DNA from: Hondaea fermentalgiana
Lineage: Eukaryota > Sar > Bigyra > Thraustochytrida > Thraustochytriidae
Reading direction: 5' to 3'
Assembly (NCBI GenBank): GCA_014084085.1
Contig: NPFB01000070.1
Span: 83,216-147,215, forward strand
Length of the DNA stretch: 64,000 bases
A program made the translations under genes and the position numbers. Below the pieces are notes generated by a model. The model was given only the letters and a program-made list of their open reading frames with translations, was not told the origin of the DNA and searched no databases. Below, in pieces: positions 10,343-19,010 of the stretch (position 1 is its first letter; each line of letters opens with the position of its first letter).

Positions 10343-11827
10343 ATGCGCGTGGAACGCCTTGCGCGCAAGGTCAAGAAGAAAAGTAGCAGGGCGCTCGATA
10401 AAATGAAAAAAGCCTATGATGCAAGGCTCACCGATGATGGCGGATTCACGTCCGAAGAGGACGATGAAGATGATAACGACCACGACAGTCAGTTGACCAA
10501 TAAACGCATTTCACGCAGAGTACAGCCCATGCATGCACAAGGGCAAAATCATGCAATCGAGAACGATGAGGACGACGATGACGAACAACAAGAGGATAGG
10601 GATGACAATGAAGATGATGACGAGGATGATGAGGCATATGAAAACGGTGCCAAGCTACGCATGCATGAAAAGATGGAGTTTGAAAAGTGGGTCCGAGAGG
10701 TAATTTATGCGAAACGCATCAAACAGAAACCCATGCAGGTGGTGAAAAGTCGCATCATGCACGGTGTCACGGTTACTTTGGCAACGAGCTGTATCGTCTT
10801 TCTTATCGGACTCCGCGCAGACTATAGGTATGTCATGTCAGTGCCCATGCGAGCGACAACGAGCGGAGCGCGCGTCACCGACCTTTTATACGCCAAAGCC
10901 TCGATGGGCCTCATCGCGGGCTGCTGGGCCTTGCGCGCGTGGTTCACGCGGAATCTACTACGTGAGAGTGTCTTGCGCGTCTACGTCTTCTTGCGATGTG
11001 TCGAGTGGATCGTCACGCTTTGGCTCCTCTTTGCGTTGTGGGTGGACTTTGGCGCTTTGCCTTTTCAGAGCGATACCGGACTGGCTTCTGGAGAAAAAGC
11101 GATTTACTTCTTTAGTACCTTTATTTGTCTCTTTGGTCTCATCAATACTGTCGTGCATTTCTCACGACTACGACGCGAATGGCATGAATACGAAGATCGC
11201 GCACTGCGGGCGTACTTGGACGCCAAGGAGGCCGCAAAATGGCGGAAGCGTCCGGCACGCGGCTTCGATCCGCAAGAGCTTCTTGCCTTCAATTCGACAG
11301 AGGTGGTTCCACATTCCACATACTGGGCCAATGGCGATGCGACCCTTGCACATGCAGAAGCAGAAGCCTTCGTCCAGACTGCTGTGTCCGCTGGGGCGGG
11401 AGGCGGTCGCGAGGACGAAGTCGAACTTTTCGTTGGCGACGGCTTCATTGACAAGTTTGCGATCATGTCGCTTGAGGAATTCATGCTTCGCTGGGATTCC
11501 ATGGCCGAATCCGGTGACTTCGATCGTGACATCTCCTATGTGCCAAGTGTCCAAGAAATGGATCTGCACCTTTCGCAGCGGGGTTTCCACTTGGTTTACT
11601 CTGACGAACAGGACGTCGAGGTGGGCCCAGCAGTTCGCATGTTTGCCTTTGCTCAGAGTCAGGGTGCCGTTTTTCTCATTGAGTTCCTTTTTGATATCAC
11701 AAACCGTCTTTTGCATGCCTCTTTCCGAAGTCAGGACGATTCCAAAACTCCTAATTTTGTCTCACGTCTCGAATTGCAATTCATCCTCATGGACTCTGAA
11801 CCAAGTGGTCCATCATTACAACAATAA
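10343..11827 (+). CDS. Unknown four-pass membrane protein with acidic N terminus
   Basis: 494 residues from the ATG at 10343; the frame upstream has only a TTG at 10310. Residues 1-110 are basic then strongly acidic (DDD/EDD runs), probably cytosolic and disordered. Four hydrophobic segments follow, at about residues 134-156, 174-196, 210-233 and 244-265. The cytosolic-looking C-terminal half (about 230 residues) is mixed alpha/beta in character, with no motif I recognise. The stop codon overlaps an AATAAA hexamer and a second AATAAA-like stretch follows, both possible polyadenylation signals. No family can be named. Confidence 0.7.
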   Translation: MRVERLARKVKKKSSRALDKMKKAYDARLTDDGGFTSEEDDEDDNDHDSQLTNKRISRRVQPMHAQGQNHAIENDEDDDDEQQEDRDDNEDDDEDDEAYENGAKLRMHEKMEFEKWVREVIYAKRIKQKPMQVVKSRIMHGVTVTLATSCIVFLIGLRADYRYVMSVPMRATTSGARVTDLLYAKASMGLIAGCWALRAWFTRNLLRESVLRVYVFLRCVEWIVTLWLLFALWVDFGALPFQSDTGLASGEKAIYFFSTFICLFGLINTVVHFSRLRREWHEYEDRALRAYLDAKEAAKWRKRPARGFDPQELLAFNSTEVVPHSTYWANGDATLAHAEAEAFVQTAVSAGAGGGREDEVELFVGDGFIDKFAIMSLEEFMLRWDSMAESGDFDRDISYVPSVQEMDLHLSQRGFHLVYSDEQDVEVGPAVRMFAFAQSQGAVFLIEFLFDITNRLLHASFRSQDDSKTPNFVSRLELQFILMDSEPSGPSLQQ

Positions 11828-12111
11828 ATCATGGAAAATAAAATTCTTTCCCTCCCACCTCCTGACTGTGAGTCCCTTTCGATGTCGATTTAGCACATTA
11901 CGCGTCATGATCGCGGTATAGTCTCTGGTTCGTTCGATCCGAATTCGCCTCGCCTCTCCATCCACATATTCTCAAGATCGTCCGAGAATTGCGAGTCGCT
12001 CTAGCAGCAGGCGCAGCAGCAGCAGCAGCAGCGGTAGCGGCAGCGACGACGACACATTTGGCGCGCCACTAGGGCTTAAATCTACTGCCTTCAAGCAGCC
12101 TACAGGCGTGC
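11828..12111. other. Intergenic with CAG-type repeats
   Basis: 3' flank of the membrane protein, with AT-rich sequence, then a short (GCA)n run near 12005-12045. No gene seen. Confidence 0.35.
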
Positions 12112-12769
12112 TTGGCCAAGAGCAAGTCTCTGGAAAGTAAAGAAGAACAGCAAGCTTCCTCAGCGGAACGCAAGAAGCGGCACATCAAACAGTGGCAAGA
12201 CACGCGTGCCTGCACAACGCAACAAACAACCTGCGGCGTGACGAGCAGCAAAAAGCTCTCCTTATGCAACGACAAGCCCTCGAAAAGTAAGAAAAGAAGC
12301 AGCTCGATGCAAGCTCCGTCATTCGCGACCCACCCGCCCTCTGTAACCGCGACAAAATTCTCGGCATCTGTCACGTTCTCTACGGCGGCGTTGTGCCCGC
12401 CAACTTCGTAAGCGCCCAGCTCGGCCAAGTCACCAACCATCTTCGCGCAAGATCAACCTTCTACGCCAAGATCAACGCCACGATTTCTCTCGAGGTCGCA
12501 AACGCCCTCGGCAAATCGCAGCCCAAGCTCCGTAATTACTTCACCATCCGGTTCGCCGCCAAAAATGGCCGAAACAGACAGAAGAGCCACATGGGCACCA
12601 ACGTGCCCGGATTCGCAGACGTACCCCAGTATAACTTCCTGCTGGACGCGTCCAAGGCGACACCGAAGCCATTATCCTTGCCATCAACATCGAAAGGAGC
12701 CTCTCGCGCAAAGTGCGCCCTCTCTTCCTAAACCGCCTCGATCCCCAGGCCCATTTTCCTAACATGTAA
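12112..12769 (+). pseudogene. Probable decayed coding region (one in-frame stop, at least one frameshift)
   Basis: One frame reads well from about 12160 to a TAA at 12288 (ends RQALEK), and the same frame continues directly after it (EKKQLDA) to about 12660 with coding-like composition (GICHVLYGGVVPANF, KLRNYFTIRFAAKN). The text then makes better sense one frame over (GDTEAIILAINIERSL ... RLDPQAHFPNM) up to a TAA at 12767. The longest uninterrupted piece is 12291-12731. This pattern suggests an old gene broken by mutation, or a gene with very short introns; there are no good splice signals at the breaks. I recognise no family, and a transposon or viral-type origin cannot be tested from the sequence alone. 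Confidence 0.4.
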
Positions 12770-13368
12770 GCCAGCGCATAGCGAGCGGAGAAAGCGCTTT
12801 GAGCTTATGATTCTTCCCCTCAGTCCTTTTTGCCGCTACCGCTCTGCCTGCTGATGCTACTGCGCAGAAAATCGCGCTTGGATTTCAGCGCCACTTTCGA
12901 GGCGGAGCTTGCTTCGTCCGGCGCTCTTTCTAAGATTGCTGATCATGCTGTCAGCAGTGGAATCTCCTCGAGACTGATGATCTTCTCGACGCCTGCAGTG
13001 TTCAGGTAGCACCACCGACCTGTTCCGACTTTCCCGAATATCTTGGAAACAAATCAACCACCAGTGCCGTGAAGTGGGGCGGGTGCCAGTGACTCGCAGA
13101 TAATCCTTCACCGTCACTCTCCGCGACACGCAGCCTCGGCCTATCGCATGACTGACTCCCGAATTCTCGTGAGTCGCCGCGCCATCACAGCCAGAAAGAA
13201 AGAAGAAGGTCGGCGCCGACCAGGGGGTTTTTGGCGCGGCGTCCGCCCGTAAAGGGTAGCGGAGCGGGGGGCCAGCGCCGGCCGAGCCGAGGGCTCCTGG
13301 CAGACCCGGAAGCGGAATCGGTGGAGGCACGCTCGTCGCTGTGCGCGGTGGAGAGCGCGCCCGGCGCG
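12770..13368. other. 5' flank of DCAF1, no gene seen
   Basis: No credible reading frame; a 157-codon minus-strand frame here runs antisense through the GC-rich leader. It presumably holds the promoter and 5' UTR of DCAF1. Confidence 0.4.
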
Positions 13369-16300
13369 ATGGCGGAGACGGCGCGAGCCCGCGGCGGCAT
13401 CGGCGGCGGGCCTGACGATGCTGGGTCGCTGGAGCACATGATGGAGACGTGCGTGCAGACGCTCAAGAACCTGTCGGCGTACGACCTCGCGGCGAGGCTG
13501 GCGGTGAACGACCGCAAGGTGCAGGAGGCCGTCGATATGATCGACAAGATCGCGGAGGCCATGGAGAGGCTGGAGCAGGACTATCTCGAGGAGAAGAATC
13601 GGTCTCCGGTGGAGAGTCAACGCGAGTACGCGCCAATCGGGCAGGTCGTTCGCATCCTCATGGACGCCGACGAGTGGACCTCGATTCTGACGGCCTGTCT
13701 TTCCTGGGAGAGTGCTAGCATGCGCCCCAATCTGACGATCAAGCTCGCAGCCATGCGAATGCTCGTGGCCTTTCTTGCCGCGACGGACAATGACGGCTTT
13801 TACTACGAGGTCTTTTTGCTTGAGCGCATCGTGCCGTACCAAGAGCTTCTCGCCTACGCGTACGGCGATGCCTATCTGTCAACGGTGAGCAGCGCTGAGA
13901 TCTCTGCTGCAAGCACGAGCTCGTCGGCGGCGACACCAAATGCGCGTCGGAGGCGACGTGCGCCCCGAGCACCCGCGCGCGTTGAGGATGAGATGGCCAA
14001 GCAGGTGATTCGCTGGTGGAAAGAGCGGCCATCAGAGGCTCGCATTTTACGGCTGCGCGCGACCGCGCTCCTTCGCGCCTGGGTTGAGGATGACCGTGTT
14101 GCTGCCGACTACATTGTCGAGCCTCATGGTGATCGTGGAATGTTGTCACCTTTTCCGCGGGTGTTGCTGACTCGACTGCGGACAGAGCTTATTGATGCCT
14201 ACGAGCACGGCACGCGTCGTCTTGCGGGGCATCGCATTGCGCGACGCGGGTGCGCCGAGATTAAAAAGTTTCACAACTTCAACGCGGAGATTCGCCACGT
14301 GTGCCGGCTATTTGTTGTGCTCTCTGATGCAAATGCGGCCGTCATTCGACCAGTCTTGCAAGAGGACGGTGTGGGTATGCTGTTGCGTCTACTCAAGATT
14401 GACCGCGAGGACGCAGCGCTCCAATGGGATGTCGTGGATCTATTGACGGCTCTCATGGTCTTTCGCAAGTTCGCCAACGAGTTTATTGATGCAGGCGGCG
14501 TGTCACTCCTCTTCAATCTTGCGAAAGGCACGTCTGTTCCGGGATTCATGATTCCAGTCGTCACGAATTGCTTCACCAATCTTGCAGCGACTGGCATGGG
14601 TAAGATCTGCCAGACGCAAAAGCCCCTCGTGGAGCCGCTGAACGCTTTCATGCTTGAGCAAGTGAGCAATCCGCAAGCCCGCGAAGGCGCGCTCGGGTAC
14701 TTTCGCGATGCACTCAAGTGTCCTGTCAATCTTCGCATCTTTGACAACCTCAAGGGCGTGTATGAGGTCTTGAACGCACTATCGGATGTATACGATCAAA
14801 ATTTCGTTGATGGTGCCTTTGATATTGCCAAGCAGGAGGGACTCATTGCCGCCTCCCTGGGCGCACTGGAGTCTTACTTTCGCATGCATGTTGCGATTGC
14901 GGCTCACATCGCTCGTTTCGACCTCGTTTCGCACCGCAACAAGCAACAAGGCGCAAATAGCATTAGCAACAAAGCGAACAGCCACGTTCACCACCACCAC
15001 CACCATCATCACCAGGGTCGGCCACGAAGCAGTAGCATCGGTTCACGGAGCAGCATGGGCAGCGCAGGGAGCCACGGTTTTCATCGCGCGCGCGAGCTCC
15101 CGGAGGACAAGCCCGTTGAAATTGACGACGTTGCACATGCCAACGACATGTCTTTCTTGCAGTCCAACATGGACGCCGTGATGCGTCTTCTTGCGCGATC
15201 GAGCTGGCCCCCTGTGGAAACTCTGCTTCGCTACGAGCTCCCCGTGCGCTCTACGACCACACGTTCGCGGGAAAACTCGAACGAGGGCATCTCCGCGGCA
15301 GCGCGAGCACGACGCGGCAGCACAAGCGCAGAGCAGGACGGGGGGGCTGAGACCGCGCCGGCCGAGAACCAAGACGGTGACAATGAGGAGCCTCTTGCAA
15401 AGCAAGGGCAGGCGCATGACAATTCCCATGCCTCGGACGACGCGATGCATAGTCAGACGCTTGCCTCCTATTCAAACGCTACGGCCACGACTGGGGGCGC
15501 CGGAGCTGGGCTCCCAGCCAATCGCAAGCATGCCCTTTTACTATTGCTTGATGTGGTGCGCTCTGGCCTGGTTACCTCGATCAAGGCGCTGCAGATCCTT
15601 CGCATCATTACTTTGGTCCCATCGACGTACAAAATGGTCTGCGAGGCAAGTTTGCCCAATCAACATCCATTGACGATTCCACTCAACAGCACGGAGCTCC
15701 AGACACTGGAGGACGAGAGCGTGCTAGGCATCTCTGTCTTGCTCGAGGCGATGGCGACCTTTGAGGCGCGTGAAGCCGAGGTCCTGGTTGCCGCGCTTGA
15801 GGTCTTGTGCAATTGCTGCACGCCCGCTTACGGTGATGACCGCGCGCAACGGCCCGTGCGCCGGCTGGCACGTGACAACAATGCCCTCATGACTCTCTTG
15901 GCGCTTCTTCGCTACGATGAAACGCCCAAACTGGCAGATCAGATCCGATACCTTGCGTGTCTCGTGCTACAGGGCTTGGCCAAGGATCACCATGTCGCGC
16001 AAGTTTTAGAGACGCTGAATCTGTCGCAGGCGCTCACCAAGATCGCGCGCACCGAGCCGGTCCTTGTTGAGAACAAGAAAATCCACAAACGGCTGAAGCG
16101 CGAGGCCCTCAAGTTGATTGAGCACATTTCTGGAACAGATATCGGCGACGTCGCCGATGCGACAAACAAGCGTCTTTTGCGCAATTCGATCGTTGACCGC
16201 ACGCAAATCTCCTTTGATTCGCGCGAGCTTCTGGGGCTGATTGAAGGTCACCTTCGCGACCACGGTTACGGGCGCGTGGCCGATGTCCTGGAAAGCGAGC

Positions 16301-18306
16301 TGCAGTCAAGGTACAAGGAAAATTCTGCCAAGGGATCGTCGCCTCGCTTTAGCTGGCCAACCAAATATCTTGGTGTCGCCAAGGCGAAGAAGGAGAAGGA
16401 ATCATCGAAGGGCGCCGTGATGCTTACGCCTCCGCGGCGTAGCAGCAAGTCCAAGGAGCGCGGAGACTCGGATGCGCAGGATGAGAAGGAGAGCCTCGGA
16501 CTCGAAGGCACCGCTGGCCACGATGGCGATCCCTCGAAGAAAGACGGCAAGCTTGTTGTAGGCAAGAAACGTCGATTTGGCTTTGTAGGCCAGGGAAGCA
16601 TGCAGAAACGCCGCAAGGTGAGCAGCAAGGTTGCAGCCACTCCAGTCAAGACCGAGTCGTGCATTGCGCGCCAGCAAGTGAGCAAGGTGATGCATAGCAA
16701 CTCGGGCAATAGCACCGCACTGGAACGCATCGTCCAAGACTATCTTCGCGAGCAGCATCGCAAGTGCCTCGAGCCCGTGACGATTATTCCTCCCATGTCT
16801 CTGCACGGGGATCGACACGAGTGTACAGCGGACAAGAAGCATGCCACGGGTGCGCCGATCAACGTCACGCAGCGATTATTCCAGCGTGAGACTACCGGGT
16901 CGCCGGGTAACTCGGGCTGTTTGGCCCAGAATGCACGCTTTGTGCATGGACGTTCCAAGTGGGTGAAAACCTTTCGCAACATCACCCGCAACGAAGACAC
17001 TGATCCTGGCGCGGACATGAACAACCCGGAGTTCAGTCAAATGTACACGTGCGTTTCGTTCTTGCAGCCTCTGCGCGCAGGGTATGAGGATCTCTTGCTG
17101 GGCACGAGCGGTGGCGACCTAGTGATGCGGAATACGCACACGTGTCAGACCTATGCAAAGTGGGCGGTGCACGAGTCTCCACTTACGAGCGTCAATGTGG
17201 TCGGAGATCGAGTCCTCACGCACGCGGAGTCAGGCAACGTTGCGCTGTCCAAATTTCCCGCCTCGGTCGTCGAAGCCTATGCGGACGACGAGGATCGCGT
17301 GTATGCGTATGCGCAGCGTAATCGCAACGGCCCTGACGATGAGCTTGTGCAGCTTTGGCAGCACGAAAATGTCATGAACGTGGAGATGGATCAGGCTTGC
17401 GTTCGCATGGTCGCCACGACATCGATTGAGCGTGGACGGCATGAACAGGCTGCAATCGTGTACGACCTGCAGACGGGGCGATTCGTGTCACGCCTCTCAC
17501 ACGTCAAGCTTTCAAGCCGCTATCAGTGGCATCGCGCATGCTTTGCGCCGCACGATAGTAATTTGGTTCTGCACGATGGTTTGCTGTGGGACGTACGAGC
17601 ACATCGGCACATTCACAAGTTCGACAAATTTACCGAGTATGGCCGAGCAACCTTTCGACCGGACGGGACACATGTTGCGATCGACACTGCTGTCTGGGAT
17701 ATGCGCACGTTCAAGCTCTTTGTCATGTGCGAAGCCTTTGCAGGTGCTGTCGTCAAATTCGACAGCACGAGCTCGGTGGCCTACAGCTACTACCCGCCCC
17801 TGTTCGAGGAGAAGCAAATGTCGGTATTTACGGTGACCGACGCCTCGGACTACTCTAACATTACCACACAGGACTTGCAGCCTCATCGTATCGTGGACCT
17901 TGCGCTTGACACCACGGCTCGCAAGCTTGCTGTTCTCACGGAGCGCTCGCTCAATCACGAAGAGGACCGAAGCAAGATTTGCACGTGTCGACTCTACGAG
18001 GCTGGCCGAACGCAAATTGCGGATGACGATGAGTACAAGGACGATGACGAGCTTTTAGACGATGAGGATGATGAGGACGATGAGAACGACATGGATTCTG
18101 ACGACGACATCGACGACGACGATGACGACGACGATGAGGATGAGGACGAGCATGAGCATGAGCATGACGACGACGATATGGCCAACCATCCTGATGATAT
18201 GGATGATTATGACGACGAAGACGACGACGACATAGATGGTTCGTTTGTTCGCGATATGATTGAACCGTTTGGCTCACTTGAAGCGATGATGTACGGTCAC
18301 CTCTGA
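13369..18306 (+). CDS. DCAF1: DCAF1 (VprBP) orthologue, CRL4 substrate receptor
   Basis: 1645 residues from the ATG at 13369; upstream the frame has only a TTG. The order of parts matches DCAF1: a long helical armadillo-like N-terminal half, a LisH motif near residues 950-980 (LIEGHLRDHGYGRVADVL), a Lys-rich linker, a WD40 region from about residue 1215, and an acidic C-terminal tail (from about 1550). Two tandem WDxR boxes that contact DDB1 are visible: WDVRAHRHIHKFDKF and WDMRTFKLF. A eukaryote-typical CRLYE(A/V)GR motif precedes the acidic tail. Odd points are a His run (about residues 542-550) and a Ser/Gly-rich insert in the armadillo half. DCAF1 brings substrates to the CUL4-DDB1 ubiquitin ligase in the nucleus. 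Confidence 0.9.
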   Translation: MAETARARGGIGGGPDDAGSLEHMMETCVQTLKNLSAYDLAARLAVNDRKVQEAVDMIDKIAEAMERLEQDYLEEKNRSPVESQREYAPIGQVVRILMDADEWTSILTACLSWESASMRPNLTIKLAAMRMLVAFLAATDNDGFYYEVFLLERIVPYQELLAYAYGDAYLSTVSSAEISAASTSSSAATPNARRRRRAPRAPARVEDEMAKQVIRWWKERPSEARILRLRATALLRAWVEDDRVAADYIVEPHGDRGMLSPFPRVLLTRLRTELIDAYEHGTRRLAGHRIARRGCAEIKKFHNFNAEIRHVCRLFVVLSDANAAVIRPVLQEDGVGMLLRLLKIDREDAALQWDVVDLLTALMVFRKFANEFIDAGGVSLLFNLAKGTSVPGFMIPVVTNCFTNLAATGMGKICQTQKPLVEPLNAFMLEQVSNPQAREGALGYFRDALKCPVNLRIFDNLKGVYEVLNALSDVYDQNFVDGAFDIAKQEGLIAASLGALESYFRMHVAIAAHIARFDLVSHRNKQQGANSISNKANSHVHHHHHHHHQGRPRSSSIGSRSSMGSAGSHGFHRARELPEDKPVEIDDVAHANDMSFLQSNMDAVMRLLARSSWPPVETLLRYELPVRSTTTRSRENSNEGISAAARARRGSTSAEQDGGAETAPAENQDGDNEEPLAKQGQAHDNSHASDDAMHSQTLASYSNATATTGGAGAGLPANRKHALLLLLDVVRSGLVTSIKALQILRIITLVPSTYKMVCEASLPNQHPLTIPLNSTELQTLEDESVLGISVLLEAMATFEAREAEVLVAALEVLCNCCTPAYGDDRAQRPVRRLARDNNALMTLLALLRYDETPKLADQIRYLACLVLQGLAKDHHVAQVLETLNLSQALTKIARTEPVLVENKKIHKRLKREALKLIEHISGTDIGDVADATNKRLLRNSIVDRTQISFDSRELLGLIEGHLRDHGYGRVADVLESELQSRYKENSAKGSSPRFSWPTKYLGVAKAKKEKESSKGAVMLTPPRRSSKSKERGDSDAQDEKESLGLEGTAGHDGDPSKKDGKLVVGKKRRFGFVGQGSMQKRRKVSSKVAATPVKTESCIARQQVSKVMHSNSGNSTALERIVQDYLREQHRKCLEPVTIIPPMSLHGDRHECTADKKHATGAPINVTQRLFQRETTGSPGNSGCLAQNARFVHGRSKWVKTFRNITRNEDTDPGADMNNPEFSQMYTCVSFLQPLRAGYEDLLLGTSGGDLVMRNTHTCQTYAKWAVHESPLTSVNVVGDRVLTHAESGNVALSKFPASVVEAYADDEDRVYAYAQRNRNGPDDELVQLWQHENVMNVEMDQACVRMVATTSIERGRHEQAAIVYDLQTGRFVSRLSHVKLSSRYQWHRACFAPHDSNLVLHDGLLWDVRAHRHIHKFDKFTEYGRATFRPDGTHVAIDTAVWDMRTFKLFVMCEAFAGAVVKFDSTSSVAYSYYPPLFEEKQMSVFTVTDASDYSNITTQDLQPHRIVDLALDTTARKLAVLTERSLNHEEDRSKICTCRLYEAGRTQIADDDEYKDDDELLDDEDDEDDENDMDSDDDIDDDDDDDDEDEDEHEHEHDDDDMANHPDDMDDYDDEDDDDIDGSFVRDMIEPFGSLEAMMYGHL

Positions 18307-19010
18307 AGTGAGTGTTTCCGTCCAGGCCGTGATCCGGTTCGACATTTGTGGACAGTGTGCCATCCTCTGCGTGGGTGACAGATCACTTTGTGATTCTAGG
18401 GCAGATGAAAGAGACCAATTCACGCTTTTATAACAAAAGAAAGAACAACAGGTTCGTGTCGATCCACATGATCACTTTTTTGATCGAATTTATCAATAAA
18501 ATTGGCTTTGTGATTTGTCTGTTTTGTGGGCCGAATTTTGCTTGTCGATTATTTTCCAGGCTATCACGCGCTTCTGGAGTCTTGGTGCTAGTTACTGTAA
18601 ATCTCGCGTCGGCGAGAGGAAGTTTGCCCCACATGTTGATTTCATTGGGAATAGGTAAATGCAATGACGGTGAGAGCAAGGTCATTTCGGGCTCGTCGAT
18701 TACTTTCCAGGCTATCACGCGCTTCTGGAGTCTTGGTGCTAGTAACTGTAAATCTCGCGTCGGAGAGAGGAAGTTTGCCCCACATGTTGATTTCATTGGG
18801 AATAAGTAAATGCAATGACGGTGAGGGCAAGGTCATTTCGGGCTCTTTTGCCATGATGACGGCGAGCGAGCGAGTGAGCTCTCGCTTCAGTGGTCAGAGA
18901 CAAGTCCAAAAATGACATTCATTATATAAAAGATTACTTTTTATGAACGTCGCTCTCGTTAAAAAAAAGAAGAAGAAAGAAAGTGTGTGTGGGGGGATCT
19001 GTGTTTGGCT
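18307..19010. other. 3' intergenic between convergent genes
   Basis: 704 bp between the DCAF1 stop and the Kelch-PstS stop. It contains the 151-bp tandem duplication listed separately, and AT-rich stretches that could hold polyadenylation signals. No gene seen. Confidence 0.5.
18544..18845. repeat. Two-copy tandem duplication, 151-bp unit
   Basis: Copies at 18544-18694 and 18695-18845 start with GTCGATTA(T/C)TTTCCAGG and end with GTCATTTCGGGCTC. They differ at only a few positions, so the duplication is recent. The unit is not a multiple of three, and short open frames across it on both strands are by-products. No inverted repeats or target-site duplications are seen. Confidence 0.85.
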
